A DNA stretch of 64,000 nucleotides. Source: Anodontia alba (lineage: Eukaryota; Mollusca; Bivalvia; Lucinida; Lucinidae). The notes under the pieces are model-generated. The model was not told the DNA's origin, did no database searches, and saw only the letters and a program-made list of their open reading frames with translations. Position numbers and translations under genes: made by a program. Shown piece after piece: positions 57,901 through 61,082 of this stretch (its first letter is position 1; the number at the start of each line of letters is the position of its first letter). Where the stretch lies: assembly GCA_964016985.1 (NCBI GenBank), contig OZ024823.1:31564104-31628103 (forward strand), written 5' to 3'.

Positions 57901-58859
57901 ATACCAAGATTCAGCCTAAAAGTTTTCTTGGTTCTGGAGTCAAAGATTTTTTACTGCTTTTACCATATATCGGCATGGTGGCCATCTTGTTCAATTACGT
58001 GGAACCATTTGAACAAATTGACAATACCCTTTTGACAGAAGGCCCCATGTGAAATCTGGTGAAAATTGCTCAATTGGTTTCATAGAAGAAGACATTAAAA
58101 TTACACAATTTTATACATGTATATAGCCCGTGGGCAAGGGCAGATAGCTCCCAGGGGACAACATTTTAATTGCAACTAGAAAGATTTAATAATTTAATCA
58201 AACATTGCAGAGGTGTAAAATTCCCTCAAAACTTACTCGCCCTTATGGTCTAAATTTTTTGTTTAGATGCTAAAAATTAAGAAAAAATAGAAAGTTCTGA
58301 AAATCTCACTCACCCTGCCTTAAAATTTACTCGCAAAATACAATATATGTGTATGTCCATAGGTACCCAAACTGATCCAAAAAAAAAACAAAATAATGTT
58401 CCTTCATGTATATAACTGACTGGATACCGGTTTGTATTCTATATGTACGTGCAATGGGGACAGCTAATAGCTATATTATACATGTACAGTCAATGTACAT
58501 TTTATAGAGCCATTTTAGCAGCCTACTTTGTAGCCAAAATATTTCTTTATTTGAATGAGACACGCATTTCATTTGAATTTTTGTTGATATTTTAGAGGTA
58601 GCGATTTCGCCTCCATGCACGGGGAGCTGGTACATTGACCTTAATTGGCAATTATGAATCGCCACCAAACGGCTGAGGAGTAAAACGATAGATATATATC
58701 TAAATATTGAAGAATAACCTCTGTTTTCCGGTATAAATTCGCCTCTGCAAATGCTCCTGTGCCAAGCCCACGCACAAAAATATATGATGTCTCTTGCCCT
58801 CCTTCTATAATCGATGGAGAAACTGCACGGTTGTCAAAGTTTTCCATGCTGGTCGCCAT
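18769..58859 (-). CDS. NEK9: NEK9-type NIMA-related kinase with RCC1 repeats, 18 exons, 3' end not found
   Basis: Eighteen exons on the minus strand, each with AG acceptor and GT donor, join in frame into 2113 coding bases (704 codons plus one base). Residues 27-281 form a Ser/Thr kinase domain: glycine loop GTGAFA, VAIK-type lysine in VVWKEI, HRD catalytic loop (IIHRDVKSLN), DFG, and activation segment ending [11 protein letters not shown]. Residues about 324-704 form RCC1-type repeats with recurrent [18 protein letters not shown] and SCGDNHVV motifs. This order, the [14 protein letters not shown] and SDYYGC segments and the repeat spacing match vertebrate NEK9 rather than NEK8. Known of the family: NEK9 is a mitotic kinase acting with NEK6/NEK7 in spindle and centrosome organisation; its RCC1 domain restrains the kinase. 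The C-terminal tail (about 240 residues in human) is not located. Start chosen at the first Met of MATSMENF, just before the kinase domain; an upstream in-frame Met encodes an implausible Ile-rich stretch. Confidence 0.93.
19326..19412. mobile_element. Short hairpin element, family M2
   Basis: Decayed M2 palindrome (GATATTCATTAGAAGTTCCT, GAGATGTTTCTAAAAGC). Confidence 0.5.
20060..20460 (+). repeat. Two-copy tandem repeat, about 250-base spacing
   Basis: 20068-20205 and 20318-20455 share GGAATTTTGAAAATTTGTAT-like, TGGCCTAACT-like and TTTTGTGAGTGTGTTCACTG-like segments. Confidence 0.6.
20596..20757 (-). CDS. NEK9: NEK9 exon 17 (residues 590-644)
   Basis: Encodes [20 protein letters not shown] and [16 protein letters not shown], a RCC1 blade like vertebrate GRLLTFGCNKCGQLGVG. 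Acceptor TTTCAG, donor AGTG/GTAAGT. Confidence 0.95.
21575..23075 (+). repeat. Tandem-core element, about 150-base units
   Basis: Roughly eight imperfect units with CAGAACTACAAAGGGCAATA, TCACGGAATTCCCTC and AATCAGGTAATCCACAC. The right flank has GACGGACGAACAGATGGACA then ACTAGGGGCATAAAAA. Confidence 0.8.
23543..23810 (-). CDS. NEK9: NEK9 exon 16 (residues 501-590)
   Basis: Longest exon found (268 bases). Contains [31 protein letters not shown], a basic KKRKPK loop and [11 protein letters not shown]. Acceptor TTTCAG, donor GATG/GTAAGT. Confidence 0.95.
24401..24910. mobile_element. Short-TIR element with internal duplication
   Basis: CAGTCGAATTTCAACGGCTC inverted against GCTATTGAGTTTCGAC. 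Two tandem ~157-base units (24461-24618, 24619-24775) share GAGAATTAATCATGGTGCTA-like sequence. Each carries a degraded M2-type hairpin. Confidence 0.7.
25327..25373 (-). CDS. NEK9: NEK9 exon 15 (residues 485-500)
   Basis: A 47-base exon encoding [16 protein letters not shown], matching vertebrate GRLGLDSEEDYYTPQK. Acceptor TTTCAG, donor AAG/GTTTGT. Confidence 0.92.
26200..26592. mobile_element. Hairpin elements, family M3, compound
   Basis: Repeated blocks GACAATTTGGATGAAATATC, CAATTTGCATGAAATGTC and AGCCTATTTTTGTGGGAAAA. The right end (TTTCCCAGG then TTAA) lies about 13 bases from the donor of NEK9 exon 14. Confidence 0.75.
26606..26806 (-). CDS. NEK9: NEK9 exon 14 (residues 418-485)
   Basis: Encodes [17 protein letters not shown], an acidic NEEDDE loop, then [15 protein letters not shown] and VYTWGCGEF. 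It spans parts of two RCC1 blades. Acceptor TTGCAG, donor TTCG/GTATGT. Confidence 0.96.
26918..27035. mobile_element. Short hairpin element, family M2
   Basis: GTACTCATTAAAAGTGCCTC pairs with GAAGCACTTCTAATGAGTAC, flanked by TTATTTCTATACGAAAA and the inverted match. Confidence 0.85.
27590..28292 (+). repeat. Tandem-core element, left part, about 175-base units
   Basis: Four units with GGCATGAACCCTACTATG, TTTCTAAGTAAATCAAGAGT and GCAAGTTTCAAATCATTATC. Cut by mariner copy A; the right part resumes at 29626. Confidence 0.85.
28295..29623 (+). mobile_element. Mariner-type DNA transposon copy A, inactive
   Basis: A 1.33-kb element between TA dinucleotides (28293-28294 and 29624-29625). The transposase runs from about 28492 with MDQ/KDQ start, helix-turn-helix region ([20 protein letters not shown]), DETW at 28966 and HDNA at 29252. 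The third acidic position is GAA (Glu) at 29356, whereas copy B has Asp. Frameshifts near 29075 and between 29290 and 29340 break the frame. The right terminal repeat (TGCAGGACCCTCG) is better kept than the left. Confidence 0.9.
28441..29450 (+). pseudogene. Mariner transposase pseudogene (copy A)
   Basis: The first frame stays open for 220 codons and covers the DNA-binding half and the first catalytic Asp. The frame changes near the motif NHKFEK. The second half carries [30 protein letters not shown] and [10 protein letters not shown] in shifted frames, followed by degraded C-terminal codons. This is a cut-and-paste transposase of the IS630-Tc1-mariner group that is no longer functional here. 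Confidence 0.88.
29626..29775 (+). repeat. Tandem-core element, right part
   Basis: Resumes with CCTTGAACAGTAGGAGGAGT, continuing the unit broken at 28292. GACGGACGGACACACAGATG and a TATGCCCCCCCT end follow. Confidence 0.8.
29935..30085. mobile_element. Hairpin element, family M3
   Basis: GGCATTTCATGTGAATCCTC and CAGACGATTCACATGAAATG form the hairpin. Confidence 0.75.
30096..30142 (+). mobile_element. Element R 3' terminal fragment
   Basis: Match to the R terminus, GGGCTGCGGTTTGTGACTGT to CTTTTCTCTTGCC, immediately before an inverted-repeat element. Confidence 0.75.
30164..31624. mobile_element. Inverted-repeat element or inverted pair
   Basis: GGGCAATTCCAGAATTAATC near 30164 is inverted against GATTAATTCTGGAACCGCCC ending 31622. 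The match extends through a GGGAGGCAC segment. No transposase frame is seen in the 1.3 kb between. It contains an A-run and a C-run. Confidence 0.6.
31649..31793 (-). CDS. NEK9: NEK9 exon 13 (residues 370-418)
   Basis: Encodes [24 protein letters not shown] and [10 protein letters not shown], a RCC1 repeat. Acceptor CCTAG, donor ACAG/GTATAT, phase 1 end. An inverted-repeat element ends 24 bases after the donor. Confidence 0.95.
32273..32817 (-). mobile_element. MITE family M1 copy carrying an insertion
   Basis: Ends (ATTATGAAAACACGC and GGAATGTTTTCATGATG) and palindrome near 32665 are M1. About 270 foreign bases (around 32321-32590) lie inside. These repeat the AAATTCTGTGAGATTT motif and have weakly inverted ends (ACATGCCAT / ATGGTATGT). 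Confidence 0.85.
32866..34204 (-). mobile_element. Mariner-type DNA transposon copy B, inactive
   Basis: Same family as copy A, opposite strand, 1339 bases, with TA on both sides (32864-32865, 34205-34206). The terminal repeats CGAGGGTCGTGCAAAAAGTT and CGAGAGTCCTGCAAAAAGTT are well preserved. The transposase starts [13 protein letters not shown] near 33992. The third catalytic residue is Asp (33129-33131), giving mariner DD34D spacing after HDNA. One frameshift near 33360 and later stops inactivate it. Confidence 0.92.
33100..34009 (-). pseudogene. Mariner transposase pseudogene (copy B)
   Basis: Open for 234 codons from 34009 through [10 protein letters not shown], then frameshifted after NHKFEK. 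The C-terminal half ([30 protein letters not shown]) continues in another frame down to 33159 and beyond. The break is in nearly the same place as in copy A, which suggests the frameshift predates the split of the two copies or is a shared hot spot. Confidence 0.88.
34922..35032. mobile_element. Short hairpin element, family M2, decayed
   Basis: Weak palindrome with GTACTCATTGGAAG and AAAGGCACTTTTATTGATTG. Confidence 0.5.
35052..35520 (-). mobile_element. Old SINE copy split by a MITE
   Basis: 35052-35212 and 35479-35520 together match the body of the 59.5-kb SINE (CAGTTAACCAGTA, CAGAAACTGACAATTACCC, then GAGAGAATGAC). A hairpin MITE at 35213-35478 separates the two parts. Confidence 0.8.
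35213..35478 (+). mobile_element. MITE family M1 copy inside a SINE
   Basis: CATCACGAAAACATGTCTAT start and GGCTTGTTTTCGTAATG end, central palindrome near 35350 partly decayed. It interrupts the SINE at 35052-35520. Confidence 0.92.
35626..35841. mobile_element. Hairpin element, family M3, fairly complete
   Basis: Ends TTAACCCTTACCACTCTC and AATGTGCAAAGTGTTAAG; the inner hairpin is GCAAATTGTCTAC / GACAATTTAC. It begins 42 bases beyond the donor of NEK9 exon 12. Confidence 0.8.
35883..35945 (-). CDS. NEK9: NEK9 exon 12 (residues 349-369)
   Basis: Twenty-one codons reading [20 protein letters not shown] plus A, a RCC1 blade closely like the vertebrate NEK9 equivalent. Flanked by hairpin elements at 35626-35841 and 35999-36200. 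Confidence 0.94.
35999..36200. mobile_element. Hairpin element, family M4, reference copy
   Basis: Ends CCCTAAATATTGGGAC and GTCCCAATAGTTAGGG. The inner inverted pair is ACAGTGTAGACCCTGATCAG / CTGATCTAGGTCTAAACTGT. It lies 54 bases upstream of the exon 12 acceptor. Confidence 0.85.
36459..36738 (-). mobile_element. MITE family M1 copy
   Basis: CATTACGAAAATATGCCTAT start, palindrome GAACCGCCTCGGCGAGGCGG near 36590, end GGCATGTTTTCGTGATG. Confidence 0.92.
36855..37093. mobile_element. Long-TIR MITE, family M5
   Basis: Ends AGGGCTCAGTTGTTCGAAAC and GCTTTGAACAACTGGACCC; the arms run nearly to the centre (TGCTGAAAAAATGTGAATGC / ACACACATTTGTTCAGC). It starts about 20 bases beyond the donor of NEK9 exon 11. 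Confidence 0.88.
37113..37187 (-). CDS. NEK9: NEK9 exon 11 (residues 324-348), RCC1 start
   Basis: Encodes [12 protein letters not shown], which aligns with VYVWGGGKSTPQ at the start of the vertebrate NEK9 RCC1 domain. Twenty-five codons, phase 0 both ends. A hairpin element begins about 20 bases after its donor. Confidence 0.93.
37660..37761 (+). repeat. 51-base tandem duplication
   Basis: ACGACAAGGCCCTTATCATG leads to CATGCATGTAGGAGTACT twice, with very few differences. Intronic. Confidence 0.85.
38138..38245. mobile_element. Short hairpin element, family M2
   Basis: ACACTTATCAGAAGTGCCCC pairs with GGTACTGCTAAGTACCC inside ACAAAAACATGT / ACATGTTTTTGT arms. It lies about 105 bases beyond the donor of NEK9 exon 10. 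Confidence 0.75.
38350..38470 (-). CDS. NEK9: NEK9 exon 10 (residues 283-323), linker
   Basis: Encodes the basic linker between kinase and RCC1 domains, starting [12 protein letters not shown] and ending VVKSKVTE. Exact phase match with exons 9 and 11 supports it; sequence is less conserved. Donor GAG/GTAAGA. Confidence 0.88.
39322..40132 (-). mobile_element. Element R copy, 5' truncated
   Basis: Minus-strand 3' portion of element R with a short RT remnant (39918-40132, containing [24 protein letters not shown] sequence). The distal 3' region has the hydrophobic frame at 39353-39625. The element ends at the conserved CTTTTCTCTTACC terminus at 39322. Confidence 0.85.
40250..42110 (-). mobile_element. 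Degraded non-LTR retrotransposon (LINE), CR1/jockey-like RT
   Basis: Reverse-transcriptase fragments in several frames on the minus strand: [20 protein letters not shown], then [19 protein letters not shown], then [16 protein letters not shown] with [15 protein letters not shown], then [20 protein letters not shown] and [10 protein letters not shown] motifs near 41100 and 41030. Further along, a [16 protein letters not shown] thumb segment appears near 40640. The order matches RT domains of CR1/jockey-type LINEs. Frameshifts and stops make it inactive. It lies in NEK9 intron 9. Confidence 0.85.
42201..42420. mobile_element. Hairpin element, family M4b
   Basis: Ends CTTAACTCTTTCCCCGC and GCATGCAAAGAGTTAAG. 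Inner pair GGACCCAGATCAGG / CCTGATCTGGATC. Confidence 0.8.
42643..42704 (-). CDS. NEK9: NEK9 exon 9 (residues 263-283)
   Basis: Encodes [20 protein letters not shown], the C-lobe motif with the conserved Arg of subdomain XI. Acceptor AATAG, donor CAG/GTATGA. Confidence 0.92.
43402..43510. mobile_element. Short hairpin element, family M2
   Basis: GGTTACTCATTAGAACTGCC pairs with GATAATTCTAATGAGCACCC. Confidence 0.8.
43625..43820. mobile_element. Short-TIR element
   Basis: CACCACAACCTCTTTATGAC and GTTATAAAGAGGTTGTAGTG are inverted ends. Inside are repeats of AACCGTGTTA. Confidence 0.75.
44298..44402 (-). CDS. NEK9: NEK9 exon 8 (residues 228-262)
   Basis: Thirty-five codons beginning [15 protein letters not shown] and ending [10 protein letters not shown], kinase C-lobe helices. 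Acceptor TTCCAG, donor AAG/GTGACT, phase 0 at both ends. Confidence 0.92.
44736..44850. mobile_element. Hairpin element, family M4, partial
   Basis: GCAAACAGTATAGACCGATA and CAGAGTCTACACTATCTGCC form the inner inverted pair. Confidence 0.65.
45018..45130. mobile_element. Short hairpin element, family M2
   Basis: GGTACTCACTTGGAGTGTCT pairs with GGGCACTCGTAATGAGTACT. A half copy follows at about 45190-45250. Confidence 0.8.
45538..45833 (-). mobile_element. SINE nested in element R
   Basis: A 296-base insertion flanked by AAGCGAGGTAA at 45527-45537 and 45834-45844. Its 3' end on the minus strand reads GTCGTTAAACCCCAACA then an ACCTT-type tail. It contains a purine-rich GAGA stretch and interrupts element R where other copies are continuous. 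Confidence 0.85.
45897..46061 (-). mobile_element. 5'-truncated SINE nested in element R
   Basis: Flanked by CACACGGAAAG at 45886-45896 and 46062-46072. The body is nearly identical to 59541-59710, but the tRNA-like head is missing. It is therefore a truncated retroposed copy. Confidence 0.9.
46128..46513 (-). repeat. Internal duplication within element R copy
   Basis: The block ACCGGGACCACCGCCTT to GATGCCACTCTTAAT occurs at 46128-46232 and again at 46410-46513. A second doubled block (AAACAGAAAGCAAA, GGGCAGCTGTTGAAG, ATGCTAGCATCACAACACA) lies between at 46246-46370. Confidence 0.85.
46729..47469 (-). pseudogene. Reverse transcriptase C-terminal part of element R
   Basis: Open frame of 246 codons with DDDLLNID near its start (RT catalytic motif region), [34 protein letters not shown] and the tail [11 protein letters not shown]. 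Upstream RT motifs ([10 protein letters not shown]) continue in another frame to about 47600, so it is truncated and frameshifted. No GIY-YIG nuclease is seen after it. The related fragment at 15125-15800 shows the same protein tail. Confidence 0.8.
47636..47812. mobile_element. Palindromic element, family M6
   Basis: CTCTGCTAATAAATATGAAA pairs around AATGCCAACAATAGTTGGCA, the same core as 4409-4632. It abuts the 5' end of the R copy. Confidence 0.8.
47975..48185. mobile_element. Hairpin element, family M4
   Basis: AATACTGGAACATCTTACCT start and an inner pair AACAGTGTAGACCCTGATCA / GAGTTTACACTGTTTGC. It begins about 31 bases beyond the donor of NEK9 exon 7. Confidence 0.75.
48216..48297 (-). 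CDS. NEK9: NEK9 exon 7 (residues 200-227)
   Basis: Encodes [20 protein letters not shown] followed by TRTFQGT, kinase subdomains IX-X with the conserved DIWALGC. Acceptor TTGCAG, donor ACT/GTAAGT. Confidence 0.95.
48590..48788. mobile_element. Hairpin element, family M3
   Basis: Right half well kept: GACAATTTGCATGAAATGCC, CTTTTTCTGGGAAAAATAAG, then TTACCCAGCATGCTAAGC. Confidence 0.7.
48972..49021 (-). CDS. NEK9: NEK9 exon 6 (residues 184-200), activation segment
   Basis: Fifty bases encoding [16 protein letters not shown]. The Thr in AGTP aligns with the activation-loop threonine of NEK kinases, and SPE is the APE-type motif. Donor AA/GTGAGT. A hairpin transposon ends 21 bases upstream of its acceptor. 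Confidence 0.94.
49043..49288. mobile_element. Long-TIR MITE, family M5
   Basis: Ends TGGGCCCAGTTGTTCAAAGC and GCTTTGAACAACTGGGCCCA. Near-continuous hairpin with centre TTTTGCACTGCAAAA near 49170. It ends 21 bases upstream of the exon 6 acceptor. Confidence 0.92.
49314..49777. mobile_element. Short-TIR element hosting an M4b copy
   Basis: TACAGTGAAACC at the left and GGTTGCACTGTA at the right are inverted. AACAGCCACCTCC and ACAGCCACCTATC repeat inside. The M4b hairpin interrupts it. Confidence 0.6.
49422..49662. mobile_element. Hairpin element, family M4b, nested
   Basis: Ends AACCCTTAAAGCGCC and GGCATTTTAAGGGTT. It has a perfect inner palindrome at about 49496-49562 and sits within a larger element at 49314-49777. 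Confidence 0.8.
50303..50412. mobile_element. Short hairpin element, family M2
   Basis: AGAATTACCTCC and AAGGTAATTCT pair inside TTATCTCC / AATAAG ends. Confidence 0.75.
50749..50854 (-). CDS. NEK9: NEK9 exon 5 (residues 148-183), HRD and DFG
   Basis: Encodes [20 protein letters not shown] then [10 protein letters not shown]: catalytic Asp and Asn and the magnesium-binding DFG. Human NEK9 has DYG at that place. Acceptor TTGCAG, donor ACT/GTAAGT. Confidence 0.96.
51030..51263 (+). mobile_element. MITE family M1 copy with half hairpin deleted
   Basis: CATCACGAAAACATACCTAT start and TGTATTTGCGTAATG end. The palindrome is truncated: GGGTACTTGTTAGAA runs straight into GCAGAAATATG. Confidence 0.9.
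51385..52630 (+). repeat. Tandem-core element, about 130-base units
   Basis: About seven imperfect units with CTTCAAGATATAAGGCAAAA, TGGACAATGAAATATAGGTC and AGGTGACCTACATTTA. The right end has GGACAGACGGAACCGACG and a hairpin CGGCATACTTTGTATGCTAG then GGGTATAAAAA. Confidence 0.8.
52975..53256 (-). mobile_element. MITE family M1 copy
   Basis: CATTACGAAAACTCACCTAT start, long palindrome centred near 53113 (AACTGCCTCACTGAGGCAGT), end GCATGTTTTCGTAATG. Confidence 0.92.
53288..53402. mobile_element. Short hairpin element, family M2
   Basis: Near-perfect hairpin GGGTACTCATTAGAAGCACC / GGCACTTCTAATGAGTACCC, 53 bases from the donor of NEK9 exon 4. Confidence 0.85.
53455..53525 (-). CDS. NEK9: NEK9 exon 4 (residues 125-148)
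   Basis: Encodes [20 protein letters not shown] and IIH, the alpha-E helix leading into the catalytic loop. The HRD arginine codon is split over the next junction. Donor CAG/GTAAAT. Confidence 0.95.
54052..54104 (-). CDS. NEK9: NEK9 exon 3 (residues 107-124)
   Basis: Short 53-base exon encoding [18 protein letters not shown], the hinge-to-alpha-D part of the kinase. Acceptor TTTAAG, donor AAT/GTAAGT. The reading frame joins both neighbours exactly. Confidence 0.92.
54159..54385. mobile_element. Hairpin element, family M4b
   Basis: TTAACCTATTTATGCC and AATAAATGGGTTAA ends; inner pair GCAAACAGTGCAGACTGAGA / GATCAGGGCCTACACTGTTT. It lies 55 bases upstream of the exon 3 acceptor. Confidence 0.8.
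54728..54930. mobile_element. Hairpin element, family M3
   Basis: ATTTCATGTGAATGGTCTCC pairs with GGAGACAATTTGCATGAAAT. Ends with TTGTCGTCTGCTGAATTAGC. Confidence 0.8.
55038..55166. mobile_element. Short hairpin element, family M2, decayed
   Basis: Palindromic remnant (GATACTCACTTAAACTGTCT / AAGCAGTTCCAACCGAGTGC) with TTTCTCTGTATGAAAA and AGGAGAAATAAG arms. Confidence 0.65.
55368..55858 (-). mobile_element. MITE family M1 copy split by a hAT-like element
   Basis: M1 ends CATTACGAAAACACGCC and GACATGTTTTCGTGATG with the central palindrome near 55720. A 206-base element occupies 55385-55590. Confidence 0.92.
55385..55590. mobile_element. hAT-like short element nested in MITE M1
   Basis: Terminal repeats CAGTGATTTATTTAC and GTAAAAAAATCACTG match at 14 of 15 positions. 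CACGCC is duplicated at 55379-55384 and 55591-55596. CAGTG-type ends fit hAT MITEs, though hAT usually duplicates 8 bases and only 6 match here. Confidence 0.8.
55912..56038. mobile_element. Short hairpin element, family M2
   Basis: GATACTCATTAGAAGTGCCT pairs with GGCACTTCTAATGAGTACTC, 50 bases after an M1 copy. Confidence 0.85.
56163..56385. mobile_element. Hairpin element, family M3
   Basis: Starts GCCATTTG and ACCACTCTCGGATAATTCAG. The hairpin is GGCATTTCAAGCAAATC / ATTTGCATGAAGTTTC. Confidence 0.75.
56965..57240 (-). pseudogene. Decayed partial duplicate of NEK9 exon 2
   Basis: Positions 56988-57021 are identical over 34 bases to 57272-57305, covering the last codons of exon 2, its donor and the intron start. 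A second block (about 57165-57204) resembles 57310-57349 and reads FLDDNTL then stop, versus FLDGDTLL in exon 2. About 140 bases (57022-57164) separate the blocks here but only a few in exon 2. I read this as a tandem duplicate of the exon's 3' half, broken by an insertion. Confidence 0.7.
57288..57465 (-). CDS. NEK9: NEK9 exon 2 (residues 48-107)
   Basis: Encodes VVWKEI with the ATP-binding lysine, the alpha-C glutamate in [10 protein letters not shown], and [16 protein letters not shown]. Acceptor TTACCAG, donor ATG/GTGGGT, ends in phase 1. A decayed partial copy of its 3' half lies just downstream in intron 2. Confidence 0.95.
57600..58170 (+). repeat. Diverged tandem-core element related to 7.4 kb
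   Basis: Starts GAACAAGAGGCCCATGGGCC then GAATTGCTCACCTGA. It has GTGGCCATCTTGTTCAATTA and GGCAAGGGCAGATAGCTCC. It lies in NEK9 intron 1. Confidence 0.65.
58719..58859 (-). CDS. NEK9: NEK9 exon 1 (residues 1-47)
   Basis: Encodes the start [10 protein letters not shown] and the kinase glycine-rich loop [17 protein letters not shown]. The donor is GAG followed by GTTATT, phase 0. The human loop reads GRGAFG, so the third glycine is alanine here. Confidence 0.9.
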
Positions 58860-59540
58860 TTGTAAACAAATATCGACTGGTTCCCGCATCCACTGAGTAT
58901 GCAATTTTCGATTCGAAAACCAGAAGATTATTGTAACAAGTACTAGCTTTATTAATGGTTGTATGGAACGCCCGACAACGATAATGATGATTATGATAAA
59001 GTGCCAATATGTAACTGTGGTGATATCAGGTATCAAACAATGCTGAGTTACGCTAGTGAAGATGTTGATGGGTATGTACTAAATCTAATACCGATAATGC
59101 AGAAAACACACAAAACAGATCTTTCCTCTGTCTAATCCGAGTCTCCTCTGATGTTTTAGTGGCTTTTCTTTGTATTGATATTAGCCACTAACACCAGAGT
59201 AACTCCTATTATGAGAATCAGGAATTTTCCAATCCTGTCTAAAATGAGGGTTTTCGCCAAAGTAGAGGCATGGAAGTAAATGTGTAATGTAGAAAGTCAC
59301 TAAGGATTATCAAACTAATATTTTATGACTGAAAAAAAAAAAATGATAATACTTGAATTTCGTAATGAATAATTGACATTTTGGGGTAACAAATTGGCGT
59401 TTACCGTGCACAGTCTAGGCATCGACGGTAAACTTTGACAGGTATAGTGAAAACGCTGGTTATGCAAGTTTCCAATGAAACAAATTATTTAATTCACTGG
59501 AAAATGGTGTCTTTTGTTTATTCTAAAATTTAATGTTGCT
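58860..59540. other. NEK9 5' flank
   Basis: Sequence upstream of the chosen start codon. The frame stays open upstream to 59036 but encodes an Ile-run not expected in a kinase N-terminus, so it is probably 5' UTR or promoter. No TATA box or other promoter element could be assigned. Confidence 0.4.
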
Positions 59541-59844
59541 ATATTTGTGTTGAGGTTTTACGTCCCAGTCAACCCAATTGGGTCATGTCGAGCGCGGTCA
59601 GTTTACCTAACCACACTTTTACTGGGCAGGCTTAGTCCTCTAAGCTGTTAACCAGTATCGTGCACATTCTTTCGCCAGAAACTGACAACTGCCCTTCTTG
59701 AATCAGCGGAAGGGAGAGAATGACCGTAGAAAATATTATATGATCAAATCTCCACGAAAGAATGTTGCCGACCCGGCGGGGGTGGAGCCTGCAACTTCCT
59801 GATCACCAGTCGGACGCGCATCCAACTGAGCCACCGAGGCCGGC
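59541..59844 (-). mobile_element. tRNA-derived SINE with target duplication
   Basis: Head on the minus strand at 59844 contains GGTGGCTCAGTTGGATGCGC and GTTGCAGGCTCCACCC. The body ends GTAAAACCTCAACACA. ATGTTGCT flanks both sides (59533-59540 and 59845-59852). It is the fullest reference for the copies at 45.9 and 35.1 kb. Confidence 0.9.
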
Positions 59845-59962
59845 ATGTTGCTTTCTGCTGGATGATGTTCAGAATTTTTTTTTTTTGAAAGTGCCCATGC
59901 AGCAAAGACTGGCTGGGGAAACTGCTTTTTCGATAGCTAAGTTTCTCTGACGATGTGGTAAA

Positions 59963-60010
59963 TAAAAAAAAAAAAAAAAAAAAAACACCCAAAAAAAAAA
60001 AAAAAAAAAC
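59963..60010 (+). repeat. A-rich tracts
   Basis: Two runs of about 20 A separated by CACCC. Confidence 0.9.
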
Positions 60011-60093
60011 ACTTAAACGTCAGAGAAGACTCGGACTAACCTCTGTCATGACTACAAAAAATAAATAAAAATGTTACTTTTTAGTACTATATT

Positions 60094-60275
60094 TACCTTA
60101 AAGATTGGGACACCTTAACACTTTAGCAGTCTTGTCCTAAGACTTGGACACGTTGCCATTTTATGGCCACCAACTGACGTATCAAACAACTGCTGCTCAG
60201 ACAAAAATGTGGCGTCTGGGTCTACACTGTTTGGTAAGTCCTCTCTGTCCCACAGATACTTGGGGTCAGTAGAGC
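60094..60275. mobile_element. Hairpin element, family M4
   Basis: ACCTTAAAGATTGGGACACC start, GTCTGGGTCTACACTGTTTG, then CTGTCCCACAGATACTTGGG. Confidence 0.75.
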
Positions 60276-60466
60276 GTACATAGGCCAAAACTGATCTCCT
60301 GCATTTTTTTTTCACTCCTCTAAGTTTTTGCATTTTTATATTATTCGACAAAATACGAAGTCAAACAATATTTTATCCTCGTCTAAAAAAAAACAAAAAA
60401 AAAAAAACCTTTGAAAAAATGTATATTTGCTATGGAAGCGTCCAAGTGCCAGGTGAAAAAAAAATA

Positions 60467-61082
60467 TTTGTCCTACGTAGGAGATAACAAGTCCTTAGTA
60501 ACTCCTACGTAGGAGATAATATGTCCTATGTAGGAGATAGTTACTCCTACGTAGGAGATAATGTCCTACGTAGGGGATAGTAAGTCCTACGTAGGAGTTA
60601 GTAACTCCTACGTAGGAGATAATGAGTCCTACGTAGGGGATAGTAAGTCCTACGTAGGAGTAACTCCTACGTAGGAGATAATGTCCTACGTAGGAGACAG
60701 TAACTCCTACATAGGAGTTAGTAAGTCCTACGTAGGAGTTAGTAACTCCTACGTAGCAGATAGTAAGTCCTACATAGGAAATACTAAGTTCTACGTAGGA
60801 GTTAGTAACTCCTACGTTGGAGCTACTAAGTCCTACGTAGGAGTTAGTAACACCTACGTAGGTGATAGTAAGTCCTACGTAGGAGACAATAAGTCCTACG
60901 TAGGTGTTAGTAACTCCTACATAGGAGATAATAAGTCCTACGTAGGAGATAGTAACACCTACGTAGGAGATAGTAAGTCCTATGTAGGAGTTAGTAACTC
61001 CTATGTAGGAGATACTAAGTCCTACGTAAGGGATACTAAGTCCTACGTAGGAGATAATAAGTCCTACGTAGGAGATAGTATT
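60467..61082 (+). repeat. 21-base palindromic minisatellite array 1
   Basis: About 29 units of TCCTACGTAGGAGATAGTAA(G) and variants. The core CTCCTACGTAGGAG is a 14-base palindrome, and GGAGTTAGTAACTCC between cores is nearly palindromic too. A 134-codon open frame exists only because 21 is a multiple of three. Confidence 0.95.

Noticed and set aside
58860..59036. Longer NEK9 N-terminus from an upstream in-frame Met
   Set aside because: The added residues begin MIPDITTVTYWHF then an Ile run, unlike any kinase N-terminus. The Met of MATSMENF is the natural start.
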